A DNA stretch of 64,000 nucleotides from Thermomicrobiales bacterium (GTDB lineage: Bacteria > Chloroflexota > Chloroflexia > Thermomicrobiales > CADCWN01). A model generated the notes under the pieces. The model was given only the letters and a program-made list of their open reading frames with translations, searched no databases and was not told the DNA's origin. The position numbers and the translations under genes were made by a program. This document shows positions 54,021 through 62,924 of this stretch, in pieces. The stretch's first letter is position 1. Every line of letters begins with the position of its first letter. The stretch spans positions 103,212 through 167,211 of the forward strand of contig JAUJMV010000012.1 in assembly GCA_030446685.1 (NCBI GenBank). The letters are read 5' to 3'.

Positions 54021-55620
54021 ATGACCGGGACGCAGGCGAAACAGAAGGTGACCTACGCCACGACCGATCCAGCCGTGCTGGAGGCGATCGATCGGGCGTT
54101 CGAGGAGGCGTTGCCGCGCGTGCGGGCTGGGCTGGGCGGCAGCCTCCCGATGTACATCAACGGCGCGGAGCGCCGCGCGGCCGCCGAGTTCGAGGACCGC
54201 AGCCCGATCGACACCGGGCTGGTGCTCGGGCGCTTCCCGAAGGGGACGAAGGAGGACGTGGCCGACGCGGTCGCGGCGGCGGCGGCGGCGTACCCGGCCT
54301 GGAGCGGGCGGCCGTACGGGGAGCGGATCGCGATCCTGCGGCGGGCGGCGGAGAACTTCCGCGACCGCAAGTACGACATCGGCGCACTCCTGACGCTGGA
54401 GGCGGGCAAGACGCGCGCCGAGGCGCTCGGCGAGGTGGAGGAGGCGGCGGACCTGATCGACGCCTACTGCGACCAGCTGGCGGAGGCGGGCGGCTTCGAG
54501 CGCCCGATGGCCTCGTTCGACCCGCGCGAGCGCAACCGCGACGTGATGCGCCCCTTCGGGCCGTGGGCGGTCGTCGCGCCGTTCAACTTCCCGGTCGCGC
54601 TCGCGACGGGCATGACCGCCGGGGTGCTGGTGGCGGGGAACACGGCGGTCTTCAAGCCGGCCAGCGCCACGCCCTACTCCGGGCACGAGGTCTACCGCTG
54701 CTTCGCCGACGCGGGGCTGCCGGCGGGCGTGCTCAACTTCGTGACCGGCGGCGGGGCGGAGGTCGGCGACGCGCTGACCGGCGACCCGCGGATCGCGGGG
54801 GTCGTCTTCACCGGCTCGAAGGAGGTCGGGCAGCGGCTCTTCCGCGACTTCGCCAACGGCCCCTACGCGCGCCCCTGCATCACCGAGATGGGCGGCAAGA
54901 ACCCGACGATCGTGACGAGGAATGCCGACCTGGGCAAGGCGGTCGAGGGGGTAGCGCGCTCGGCGTTCGGGTTCGGCGGGCAGAAGTGCAGCGCCTGCTC
55001 GCGCGTCTACGTCGAGCGCCCGGTCTACGACGAGTTCCTGGAGCGGCTGGTCGAGCGGACGCGGGGGCTGAAGATCGGCGACCCGGCGGAGCGCGACACC
55101 TTCGTCGGCCCGGTGATCGACGAGGGGGCGCAGGCCCGCTTCGCGGAGGCGGCGGAGCGCGCCAAGCGAGAGGGCACCGTGCGCGCCGGCGGCGAGACCC
55201 TGCGGGAGGGGGCGTTCGCCAGGGGCCACTTCGTCGCGCCGACGATCGTCGACGGCCTGCCGCTCGACCATCCGTTCTTCAAGGAGGAGCTGTTCCTGCC
55301 CTTCCTGGCGGTCGCGCCGGTCGACTCGCTGGACGAGGCGCTGCGGGAGGCGAACGCCACCGAGTACGGCCTGACCGCCGGCATCTTCACGGAGGACCGG
55401 GGCGAGATCGACCAGTTCTTCGACCGGATCGAGGCGGGGGTCGTCTACGCCAACCGCAGCGGCGGGGCGACGACCGGGGCCTGGCCCGGCGCCCAGTCGT
55501 TCACCGGCTGGAAGGCGAGCGGGTCGTCGGGCAAGGGCGGGCTCGGCCCCTACTACGTGCAGCAGTTCCTGCGCGAGCAGAGCCGCACGATCGTCGTCGG
55601 CGACGAGGGCGAGGCGGAGC
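54021..55620 (+). CDS. L-glutamate gamma-semialdehyde dehydrogenase (RocA/PruA type)
   Basis: Oxidises glutamate semialdehyde (P5C) to glutamate with NAD. About 530 residues of an ALDH: MYINGAERRAAAEFEDRSPI, APFNFPVALATGMTAGVLVA, GNTAVFKPASATPYSG, FTGSKEVGQRLFRDF, CITEMGGKNPTIV (general-base Glu) and FGFGGQKCSACSRVYVE (catalytic Cys), with SFTGWKASGSSGKGGLGPYY near the end. ATG 54021 with GGAGAAGGAGGAGCGAGCGCG. The conserved protein ends near 55620, but the frame stays open to 56174 and runs through a HicB-like segment. No proline dehydrogenase gene is adjacent. Confidence 0.93.
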
Positions 55621-55724
55621 GTGAGGCCGTGGAGGCGGCGGGGGAGATAGCACCCTCGCCGCCGGCGCTCGATGGGAGGCAGGGCGCGCTGGCGGAGACG
55701 GTAGCGCGGAGCCCGTGCGGTTGG

Positions 55725-55971
55725 GAGCAGGAGCTGGCCGACATCGAGGCACGGCACGGGCACTATTCGCTGCGCCTGGTGTGGGACCCCGACGATCGGA
55801 TCTACGTCGTGACCGTGCCCGAGCTGCCCGGCTGCCGGACGCACGGCGGACCCGCCGTGGAGGCGCGCCACCAAGGCGCGGGAGGCGATCCCGCTGCCGG
55901 CGATGGAGCGGCATGTCGTCGAGGACCGGCAACCCAATGGCATCGGCATCGCTTCTCCATCGAGATGCTAG
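55725..55971 (+). CDS. HicB-like antitoxin fragment (frameshifted)
   Basis: In the frame of the dehydrogenase: YSLRLVWDPDDRIYVVTVPE then LPGCRTHGG, the HicB 'D.......P.LPG....G.T..EA' strand. It continues in the next frame as ATKAREAIPLPAMERHVVED and RQPNGIGIASPSRC, stop TAG 55969-55971. About 80 residues, the size of solo HicB (UPF0150) proteins. No HicA toxin is visible. The start is unresolved because of the open frame from upstream. Confidence 0.6.
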
Positions 55972-55989
55972 AAGCGGGGGGATCGCTCG

Positions 55990-57098
55990 ATGAACCGGGA
56001 GGCCCTGGCGGCGCTGCTGGCGCGGGCGGAGGAGACGCAGAGCGACGCCCTGGTCGTCCGTTATCGGGATCGGGTCGTCGGCGAATGGCACTTCGGTCAC
56101 GCTCCGGGTCCGATCGAGACCATGTCCTGCACCAAGTCGGTGGTCAACCTCGCGATCGGCGCCCTCATCGATGACGGGGCGCTCGCGCGGGCTGGACCAG
56201 CCGGTGCATGAGATCTATCCGGAATGGCGGCAGGGCGACAAGCGGCGGGTCACCCTGCGGCATCTGCTCAATCATACGTCCGGCCTGCAAAACTTCCCCG
56301 ATACCAGCATCGAAATTTACCCGGCTCCTGATGTGGTGCGGTTGGCGCTGGCGGCGGAGCTGTCCGATCCCCCGGCAGTTGGCTCGCCTACAACAACAAG
56401 GCGGTCAACCTGCTGGCGGGCATCGTCGAGCGCGCCGGGGGCAGCGCCTGGACTACTACTTGCAAGCGCGCATCTTCCAGCCGCTGGGGATCACCGAGTT
56501 CGACTGGATGCTGGACGCGGCCGGCAACCCCTATGCCATGGCCGGGTTGCGACTGGGGGCCGGCGATCTGGCGACGATCGGGCAACTGCTGCTGAACCGG
56601 GGCCGGTGGGATGGCACGCAGCTCGTCAGCGCCCGCTGGATCGAGGCGTCGTGCCGGCAGAGCCAGCCCTACAACCCCCTGTGCGGCCTGCTGTGGTGGC
56701 TGATCCCCGAGCATGAGCATTACCTGATCGATGACGCCAAGCTGGCGGAACTGCGCGGGGCGGGGGTGAGCGATGACCTATTGCGGCCCCTCCAGCCCCT
56801 GCTCGACCGCCCGTTCGGGACGCGGCGGGCGTACTACCGGGCGCTAGCCGACGCCCTCGGCCCGACCTGGATCGAGATCATCGATCGGGAAGTGAACCGG
56901 AAAGGGCTGCGGCTCTCCCACCGGACGGTCGGCGAGATCATCGGCGTCAAGGCGGATGGCTGGCTGGGGCAGTACGTGGTCGTCCTGCCGGCGCCGCGGA
57001 TCGTCGCCGTCAGGCTGATCCGCAACAAGCCCGGCTACAACGCCGACACCGACGCATTCGCGGACTTCGAGGACCGCGTGCGCGCGCTCGCTCGATGA
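55990..57098 (+). CDS. Serine hydrolase, class C beta-lactamase fold (frameshifts)
   Basis: About 370 residues in four pieces. MNREALAALLARAEETQSDA, then SxxK in TMSCTKSVVNLAIGALIDDG; in the next frame LDQPVHEIYPEWRQGDKRRV and LRHLLNHTSGLQNFPDTSIE; then WLAYNNKAVNLLAGIVERAG (the YxN motif); then ITEFDWMLDAAGNPYAMAGL to 57098. The Ser/Lys and Tyr/Asn catalytic pairs are present. Such enzymes are peptidases, esterases or DD-carboxypeptidases rather than necessarily resistance enzymes. Frames change near 56190, 56380 and 56440. Confidence 0.82.
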
Positions 57099-57126
57099 GC
57101 GGGATCGCGGCGCGGGCGTCGGCTGG

Positions 57127-57717
57127 TTAGGACGCGAACACGTCGTCCACCGCGACGGAGAAATCGGGGAGCAGAACTGAGGTCGCCGTCATGCCCGCCG
57201 TGAAGACGCCGTGCTCGGTATAGGCGCCGTCGCCGAGCACCAGCACGGTGATGCTGCGATCCAGCGGGTTGACGATCCAGTACTCGGGGATGCCGGCCTC
57301 CGCGTAGTCGCGCCGCTTCTCCACCAGGTCGCGCTCGGGCCGGTCCGGGCTGACGACTTCCAGGACGAGGTCGGCGCCGAGCCAGTAGGCGTCATCGATG
57401 CGCGGGTCGTCGGCGTCGAGCAGGAGCAGCAGATCGGGTTCGCGGAACTTCCCCGCGCGCAGGCGCAACCGGAGCGGGGCGAACCGCAGGATGCCGCCGC
57501 GCGCGTCGAGGCGCGGCAGCAGGGCGCGAACGAAGAAGAGGACGATCCCCTGATGGGTGTTGGTCGGCATCGGCAAGACCTCGACGTAGCCATCGGTGAA
57601 TTCCAGCAGGCGGGTGGTGCGCGCGGTCAGCCAGAGGAAGTCTTCCTCGCTCACCCGGCCCTGCTCGGGTAGGAGCTCCAGGACCACCTCGCGATACTCC
57701 TGCGCTGATGTCATCAT
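57127..57717 (-). CDS. Uma2-family (DUF820) restriction-endonuclease-like protein
   Basis: 196 residues. PD-(D/E)XK-like fold: FTDGYVEVLPMPTNTHQGIV, LRLRLRAGKFREPDLLLLLD (Glu/Pro-Asp), LVLEVVSPDRPERDLVEKRR (E-x-V-S.....K) and YAEAGIPEYWIVNPLDRSIT. Very common, multicopy in cyanobacteria and Chloroflexota, function unknown. ATG 57717 with AGGAGGCGGCAC upstream. Standalone. Confidence 0.92.
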   Translation of the reverse strand: MMTSAQEYREVVLELLPEQGRVSEEDFLWLTARTTRLLEFTDGYVEVLPMPTNTHQGIVLFFVRALLPRLDARGGILRFAPLRLRLRAGKFREPDLLLLLDADDPRIDDAYWLGADLVLEVVSPDRPERDLVEKRRDYAEAGIPEYWIVNPLDRSITVLVLGDGAYTEHGVFTAGMTATSVLLPDFSVAVDDVFAS

Positions 57718-57754
57718 GTGCCGCCTCCTGGCGATCCGGCCGGTCCGCATGGCG

Positions 57755-58366
57755 TCAGTATAGGGCGCGCGGCGCGTCGGTGGCGAGATGGGCGCGTTCA
57801 GCCCCGGCGATCTCCGCGCTCGTCACCGTCCCGACGCCGGCCGCGCGCCAGCCGGCCTCCTTGGCGGGGACTTGTTCGGGGAAGACGGGGCGAGCGGCGT
57901 CGGTGATGACCCAGGTCTCGAAGCCGGCGCGGGCGGCGTCGAGCGCGGTGGCGTCGACGCAGTAGTCGGTCGCCAGGCCGCCGACGAAGACGCGCCGCAC
58001 GCCGCGCGCGCGCAACTGCTCGGCCAGGTCGGTGCCGTCGAAGCCGGAGTAGGCCTCCTGGTCGGTCAGCAGCGCCTTACGGATGGTGATGGCGATCGGG
58101 GCCCGGTCGAGCGCCGGGTGCAGCTCCGCGCCGGGGGTGCCGGCGACGCAGTGCGGGGGCCACTCGCCGCCGCGCGCCGCGAACGAGCGGTGGTCGGCGG
58201 GGTGCCAGTCCTGCGTGGCGACGACCGTGCCGAAGCGCGGCATCAGCCGGTTGAGGACGGGGACCACCGCGTCGCCCTCCGCGACGGCGAGCGCCCCGCC
58301 GGGGCAGAAGTCGTTCTGCACGTCGACGACGATCAGGGCGTCGTCCTTGCCGATCTCCAGGGCCAT
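57755..58366 (-). CDS. pncA: Nicotinamidase
   Basis: 203 residues of the cysteine-hydrolase family: DDALIVVDVQNDFCPGGALA (catalytic Asp), TVVATQDWHPADHRSF (metal His), ITIRKALLTD (catalytic Lys) and ATDYCVDATALDAARAGFET (catalytic Cys). Converts nicotinamide to nicotinate, the substrate of the gene just upstream on the same strand (pncB). ATG 58366 behind GGAGGATCCCG. Cytoplasmic NAD salvage. Confidence 0.95.
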   Translation of the reverse strand: MALEIGKDDALIVVDVQNDFCPGGALAVAEGDAVVPVLNRLMPRFGTVVATQDWHPADHRSFAARGGEWPPHCVAGTPGAELHPALDRAPIAITIRKALLTDQEAYSGFDGTDLAEQLRARGVRRVFVGGLATDYCVDATALDAARAGFETWVITDAARPVFPEQVPAKEAGWRAAGVGTVTSAEIAGAERAHLATDAPRALY

Positions 58367-58421
58367 CGGGATCCTCCTGCCGCGCCGCCACACTCCCCGC
58401 CCCGACTCCGGGGCCGGGGTC

Positions 58422-59852
58422 CTACGCCGGGGCGTCGTCCGGTAGCTGGCGGGCGTGGTTGTCGTCGCGTCCGCCGTTGCCGTTCGCGCGCCGGCGCACG
58501 ACCGACTCGCGCAGGGCGACCAGCGACGGGCTGTACTCGACCGGGTAGGCCGGGGCGCCCGTGAGGGCGCGGTAGGGCTCGGGGAGCTCGCGCAGGTTGG
58601 CCTGGGCCAGTTCCCAGACCTCGGAGACGGGCGGCAGGCTGCCGGGGACGACCTGGCCGGCGCGGACGACCGGTTTGAGGAGGCGCTGGGCGCCGGGGGG
58701 CGGCGGCTCGTTCTCCAGGCCGATCCAGTCGCGCTCGAAGGCGCCGACCCGGTAGAGTTCCTTGCGGCCGGGCCAGGTGCTCTTCTCGCCGGCGACCTTG
58801 ATCTTCGGCTCGCCGATCCCCGCCTCCTCGTACCAGACCTCCTTGTAGACGCCGCCGAGGGCGCCCCCCTCGACCCCGTGCTCGACCGAGCCGCTGCCGA
58901 CGCCGAGGCTGGTGCCGACGCCGAAGGCGTCGAGCGGCGCGCCGGCGTCGAGCAGTTCGGCGATTTTGAACTCGTCCATGTCGCCGCTGACCAGGATGCG
59001 CACGTCTTCGAGCCCGGCGGCGTCGAGGACGCCGCGGACGTAGCGGCTGTCGGCGAGGATGTCGCCGCTGTCGAGGCGGACGGCGGCGAGGCTGTGGCCG
59101 AGTTCCTGCTGCGCCCGCTGGGCGATCGCGACGGCGGTGTGGATCGCGCGGCGAGTGTCGTAGGTGTCGAGGAGGAGGGTGTAGCGGTTGTAGCTCTCGG
59201 CGACCGCCATGAACGCCTCCTCCTCGCTGTCGAAGAGCTGGACCAGGGCGTGGGGGATCGAGCCGGTGGCGAGCAGGCGGAAGCGGAAGGCGGCGCCGAG
59301 GAAGGAGGTGCTGGTGGCGCCGCCGATGAAGGAGGCGCGGGCGACGACGTAGGGGTCTTGGGCGCGGCGCAGGGCGAACTCGGCCACGCGCCGGCCGCGC
59401 GCGGCGTAGCCGATCCGGGCGGCCTTGGTGGCGATCAGGGTCGCCAGGTTGATCGCCTGCAAGAGGCCCGACTCGATCAGCAGCGCCTCGCGGAAGGGCG
59501 CGGTGACGCGCAGGATCGGCTCGTTGGGGAAGGCGATCGAGCCCTCCGGCAGCGCCAGGATCTCGCCGGTGAAGCGGAAATCGCGCAGTTCCTGGAGGAA
59601 ACGCGGGTCGTAGTCGCGGATCTGGGAGAGGAAGCGCAGATCCTCGTCGCCGTAGTGGAACTCGCGGACGAATTCGAGGGCGGTCTCGATGCCGGCGATC
59701 AGCATGAAGGCGCCGTTGAAGGGGGCGCGGCGGGCGAAGAGGTCGAAGGTGGTCTGGCCGTTGCGCCCGGTGCGCCAACTGATGTAGGCCGCATCGGGGT
59801 GGTAGAGGTCGGTCAGCAGCCCCGGATGATAGCTGGTGAAGCTCCGTAACAT
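58422..59852 (-). CDS. pncB: Nicotinate phosphoribosyltransferase
   Basis: 476 residues. TDLYHPDAAYISWRTGRNGQ at the N-terminus, FVREFHYGDEDLRFLSQI, GHSLAAVRLDSGDILADSRY (PRPP region), ILVSGDMDEFKIAELLDAGA, FGVGTSLGVGSGSVEHGVEG and PKIKVAGEKSTWPGRKELYR. Converts nicotinate plus PRPP to NAMN. First gene of the pncB-pncA unit, with its own promoter and a candidate operator at 59923-59943. The usual 'TD.Y' start motif is TDLYHPD rather than TDLYQLT. Confidence 0.95.
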   Translation of the reverse strand: MLRSFTSYHPGLLTDLYHPDAAYISWRTGRNGQTTFDLFARRAPFNGAFMLIAGIETALEFVREFHYGDEDLRFLSQIRDYDPRFLQELRDFRFTGEILALPEGSIAFPNEPILRVTAPFREALLIESGLLQAINLATLIATKAARIGYAARGRRVAEFALRRAQDPYVVARASFIGGATSTSFLGAAFRFRLLATGSIPHALVQLFDSEEEAFMAVAESYNRYTLLLDTYDTRRAIHTAVAIAQRAQQELGHSLAAVRLDSGDILADSRYVRGVLDAAGLEDVRILVSGDMDEFKIAELLDAGAPLDAFGVGTSLGVGSGSVEHGVEGGALGGVYKEVWYEEAGIGEPKIKVAGEKSTWPGRKELYRVGAFERDWIGLENEPPPPGAQRLLKPVVRAGQVVPGSLPPVSEVWELAQANLRELPEPYRALTGAPAYPVEYSPSLVALRESVVRRRANGNGGRDDNHARQLPDDAPA

Positions 59853-59922
59853 CGCGTCCCGCTCCCCCCCCCGTGGCGCCTTCGTGGCCGGCGTCCGCCG
59901 GGCCGATCCCCCGCCGCGCCGA

Positions 59923-59971
59923 TTAGTGTCTACTCTACACTTAGGCTACCGCGTCCGCCGGTGCGCGTCAA
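59923..59971 (-). promoter_or_regulatory. pncB promoter with palindromic operator
   Basis: Minus strand TTGACG (59966-59971), 17 bp, TAGCCT (59943-59948). Next to the -10, covering the start site, is an imperfect palindrome TTAGTGT-CTACTCT-ACACTTA (59923-59943 on plus), half-sites differing at one base. Position and 21-bp size recall NAD-repressor sites such as NrtR; the regulator is not in the window. Confidence 0.6.
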
Positions 59972-60024
59972 GTGGGAGGTGCGCGGCGACGCTGACCGGT
60001 TGTCGCGGGTCCCGGCCCTTCCCG

Positions 60025-60373
60025 TCACCTTCGCGGGCGCACGCGACGATCCGTAACCACGAGGAAGTGGTCCAGCCGCCCCCCCGTAGCGGGCGAGCAG
60101 ATCGGCCAGCCGCGCAATCTTGCTGCCCAGGTCAACGGATGTGAGCCGAAAGAGGATGACCCCGGAGTGCGGCTGGCGCTCCCGGAAGACGAGTTCACCG
60201 AAGTCCCGGTCGTTGGTGATGAGGATGCGTCGCTCGGCGTGGGCGATGGCGAGCACGGCCCGATCGGTCAGCCCCTGGGCATAATCCCGCGCGATCGTCG
60301 TCACCTCATGACCCTCCCTGGTGAGGTAGGCGGCGAGGCGCGCGTCGGCGCTCTCATCGAGCAGGAACCTCAT
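60025..60373 (-). CDS. DUF5615 PIN-like toxin (one frameshift)
   Basis: 115 residues in joined form. Opening MRFLLDESADARLAAYLTRE with the first acidic residues, then DYAQGLTDRAVLAIAHAERR, ILITNDRDFGELVFRE (the ND.DF acidic pair) and GVILFRLTSVDL, the DUF5615/Mut7-C-like PIN fold. The frame slips in a run of seven C on plus at about 60080-60086 (one base too many); without it the end LDHFLVVTDRRVRPRR is restored. Start overlaps the DUF433 stop by 4 bases. Likely RNase toxin of a VapBC-like pair. Confidence 0.8.
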
Positions 60374-60648
60374 GCGTGGGAAGGGCGGGCAGCCCGCGAG
60401 GGGGTTGGACGGCGCGGGGCGGCCGCTTTGCCTTCCACCAGGGCGAGGGCGTAGGCCAGGCAGGCTTTCACATCGTCCACCGTGAGGCGCGGATAGGCGG
60501 CGAATAGCTCGTTGAGGTCTGGGTTGTGCGCGAGATGCTTCAGGACCAGTTCCACCGGGATGCGCGTCCCTTTGACGGTCGGTTTGCCGACCATGATCTC
60601 CGGATCGGTGACAATCCGCTCGTGGTAATCGAGGTGTTCGTGCGTCAT
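60370..60648 (-). CDS. DUF433 antitoxin
   Basis: 92 residues of the DUF433 family: HERIVTDPEIMVGKPTVKGT, RIPVELVLKHLAHNPDLNEL and PRLTVDDVKACLAYALAL, a winged-helix-like fold that partners DUF5615 toxins. ATG 60648 preceded by GGAG 9 bases upstream. The upstream -10 is TGGTAGAGT on minus (60677-60685). Antitoxin first, toxin second, overlapping, the usual order. Confidence 0.88.
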   Translation of the reverse strand: MTHEHLDYHERIVTDPEIMVGKPTVKGTRIPVELVLKHLAHNPDLNELFAAYPRLTVDDVKACLAYALALVEGKAAAPRRPTPSRAARPSHA

Positions 60649-60676
60649 TCTCATCCGCTCCTATTGTGTTGGCGCA

Positions 60677-60685
60677 ACTCTACCA
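60677..60685 (-). promoter_or_regulatory. Extended -10 of the DUF433/DUF5615 operon
   Basis: Minus strand TGGTAGAGT, TG-n-TAGAGT, about 30 bases before the DUF433 ATG. Confidence 0.45.
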
Positions 60686-60753
60686 TCGTTTTGCGAACCG
60701 TCGGTGTGGGCGCTGCCGGAATCGCTCCGTGCGCGGGAGCGAACGACCATGCA

Positions 60754-61463
60754 TCAAACACACCCCACGCCCTGCGCGCGCGTGTCGTTCACCCCCGGCC
60801 TCGTCTGGATGATGCGCTCGATGATCTGGATGAGTTCGCGCAGCCGGTCGGCCTCGGGGGAGGTGTATCCTACGATGTTGTCGTGCCAGCGGACTTCTTT
60901 CGTCGCCCCATCGCTCCGGACCTGGAAATGATACTTCGAGGCCGGTGTCACCGTCGCTGCCGATCTCCCCTCCGGCACGCGGATCGCGAACTGCTCCGGG
61001 TACTGGAAGAAGCCGATCTGTTCCATCTTGCGATAGATCGTGTCCAACTCGTCCGGTGTCAGCACCAGTTCGATGGTGACGGCGGGATTGTGCAAGACCT
61101 TTTCACGACTGTAGGTGCCCGCGAAGGTATCGAGCCGGCTGGACCAGCAGGAACCATACTCGAAGATGAACGCGAAGTCGTCCGGGGAAGCGCGGCCCAC
61201 GCTTCGCGTCGAGCTACCGGTCGATGGCTCGTTGGTGCGGGTTGTGCCCACTTGCGTTACGCTGCCCGGCCGCGCGGCGGTACCCGCCGTGTTGGGGGCG
61301 GGCATATCGCGTGCGGGCGTCCAGGTCGGCGTGACACCGCGCCCGGCTGCTCGCCGGCGCCGCGCCCCGGCTCTGCTATCCCGCAGCCGCCGAGTGCGAG
61401 CGCCAGCGCGAACGATAACCTGAGCAATACGACGTGGTCGAGCCCTCGCCAGCAGTCCCTCAT
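60754..61463 (-). CDS. Lipoprotein of unknown function (one frameshift)
   Basis: Start ATG 61463: MRDCWRGLDHVVLLRLSFAL followed by lipobox region ALALGGCG, then a Pro/Arg/Gly stretch in which the frame changes near 61330. The conserved-looking part is PDDFAFIFEYGSCWSSRLDT, FAGTYSREKVLHNPAVTIEL, LTPDELDTIYRKMEQIGFF, RSDGATKEVRWHDNIVGYTS and ADRLRELIQIIERIIQTRP. Anchored on the outer face of the membrane. I do not recognise a named family. Single-domain, about 236 residues. Confidence 0.7.
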
Positions 61464-61734
61464 CCTCACCGCCCCGTTATGACTGCCATCCGCCGTACCA
61501 GAAGGCCGCGCCGTACCCTGTAGCAACGTGGTCATTGGATTCAATGCGGCTGGCCGGGCGAAAGTTCCAGCGTGGACCCGTGCATACTGTCGGCGTTCCC
61601 ATAGCCAGCGCCGCAGGGACAGCGAAAAGCGCGGATGGGGCGCGACCCCGAACGGCCCCGTTGTCGCGGTCCTCGCCCCCGGCTCCGCGCGCCGCCCGGG
61701 GGCCGGCGCGGCGCGGGTGGGAGTGGGGGTAAAA

Positions 61735-61829
61735 CGGGGGGATTTGGGGGTGGTCGGAGCGACGCCGGAGAGCGGGATTTCCTTGCCATAGCAAGGGAAA
61801 GGGCAGCGTTGACACGGGTTCGTTTCGCG
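61735..61829. repeat. Intergenic element related to 35993-36093
   Basis: Read on minus: CGCGAAACGAACC, about 75 bases, then ACCCCCAAATCCCCC. The element near 35993 has CGCGAAACGAACC, about 80-90 bases, then ACCCCCAAATCCCCC in the plus orientation. Confidence 0.5.
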
Positions 61830-62263
61830 ATTTTCATGTTTTCCGCCCCTCGTGTGCTGCCGGTGGCCGGCGCGCGGCGCGTGCGATGGTTCGTAGTGTC
61901 CGAACCGGCGGGGAGGGGGGATTCGTGCCACGGCGACGATGGCTCGGCCTGGCCTCTCCCGCCTTGCTTGCTGGCGATCCCGGCGGGTTCGTCCGATGGC
62001 GCGGCGGCGCGGCTGGTGGCGCGGGATGCCGCGGGGAACGGCGCGGGGCGGGCAGGGGTGGACACGGCGCTTCAGCCGACCGGCGACGCGGCGCGGGTGC
62101 GGGCGTTGCCGCGGGACGGTTGGTCGCGCTCGTCGCGGGCGACGCGGGGATGGCGTGAGGGGGCGTTACCGGTGGCGCCTACGGCGGTTCTCGTGATGGT
62201 CGAGCGGGTGCCGGGGTAAGGTTTGGGCGTTCACACCCGCAAGCGGGTACCCGACGCCCCTAC

Positions 62264-62417
62264 GGACGCCGCCGGGGCAGGGCGCAACCTTTGCGAGAAC
62301 CGCTCATCGGTAAGGCGTGCCTGGTGCCGGATCGGGGCGGGTTGCCTTCCCGCCCTGGTCGGCTGCCCCGCGGTCGGAGGTCCGGCAACCAGGGCGGGTT
62401 GGAAACCCGCCCCTACG
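62264..62417. repeat. GCCCCTACGG-type repeats
   Basis: GACGCCCCTACGG at 62264-62276 and CCCGCCCCTACGG at 62405-62417; between them, CCCGCCCTGGT and ACCAGGGCGGG are an inverted pair, and GGGCGGGTT/AACCCGCCC another. Confidence 0.6.
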
Positions 62418-62465
62418 GAACCGATGTCGTGTCCTGATGCCGCGCTAGGACGGCCGCGCCCGGCG

Positions 62466-62924
62466 CTACTCCCTGATCCACTGATCGATGGCGCGGTCGT
62501 AGGTGGCGAGTTCGTCGCGGGCGAAGAAGAGGCCGACCTCGCGGCGGGCGCTCTCGGGGCCGTCGGAGGCGTGGATCAGGTTGCGCCCGACCTCCAGGCC
62601 GAAGTCGCCGCGGATGGTGCCGGGGGCGGCGTTGCTGGGGTTGGTCGCGCCGATGGTGGAGCGCACGGCGGCGATCGCGTTGGGGCCGGCGAAGACGGCG
62701 ACGACGACCGGGCAGGCGGTGATGTAGGAGACCAGCCCCTCGTAGAACGGCTTGCCCTGGTGCTCGGCGTAGTGCCGCTCGGCGAGCGCGCGGTCGATTT
62801 GGAGCAGCTTCAGCCCCTCGATTCGCAGCCCGCGCCGCTCCAGCCGCGCGAGGATCTCGCCGGCCAGCCCGCGCTGCATCGCGTCGGGCTTGGCGATCAC
62901 CAGTGTCCGCTCCTGCTCCGCCAT
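62466..62924 (-). CDS. ndk: Nucleoside diphosphate kinase
   Basis: 152 residues. MAEQERTLVIAKPDAMQRGL, AEHQGKPFYEGLVSYIT, VVVAVFAGPNAIAAVRSTIG, ATNPSNAAPGTIRGDFGLEV and GRNLIHASDGPESARREVGL with the phosphorylated His. Transfers gamma-phosphate between nucleotides. ATG 62924 with GAGGAGCGCACCG. Together with tmk and thyX it completes dTTP synthesis elsewhere in the window, but it is not linked to them. Confidence 0.97.
   Translation of the reverse strand: MAEQERTLVIAKPDAMQRGLAGEILARLERRGLRIEGLKLLQIDRALAERHYAEHQGKPFYEGLVSYITACPVVVAVFAGPNAIAAVRSTIGATNPSNAAPGTIRGDFGLEVGRNLIHASDGPESARREVGLFFARDELATYDRAIDQWIRE

Larger units (their letters stand above)
61464..62465. other. 1-kb gene-poor region with repeats
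   Basis: No convincing gene. It contains a C-rich element (61735-61829) related to 35993-36093, a short hairpin (CCTTGC-CATA-GCAAGG, about 61783), TTGACA at 61809, and GCCCCTAC-type repeats at 62264-62276 and 62405-62417. A frame at about 61930-62219 (GAAARLVARDAAGNGAGRAG) has weak protein character and may be a remnant. Confidence 0.5.

Noticed and set aside
53772..55949. 725-codon open frame on minus opposite the dehydrogenase gene
   Set aside because: Antisense shadow; the plus strand carries all aldehyde dehydrogenase motifs.
61886..62219. Gene in the region upstream of ndk
   Set aside because: Weak protein character in more than one frame and no start signal; recorded as possible remnant only.
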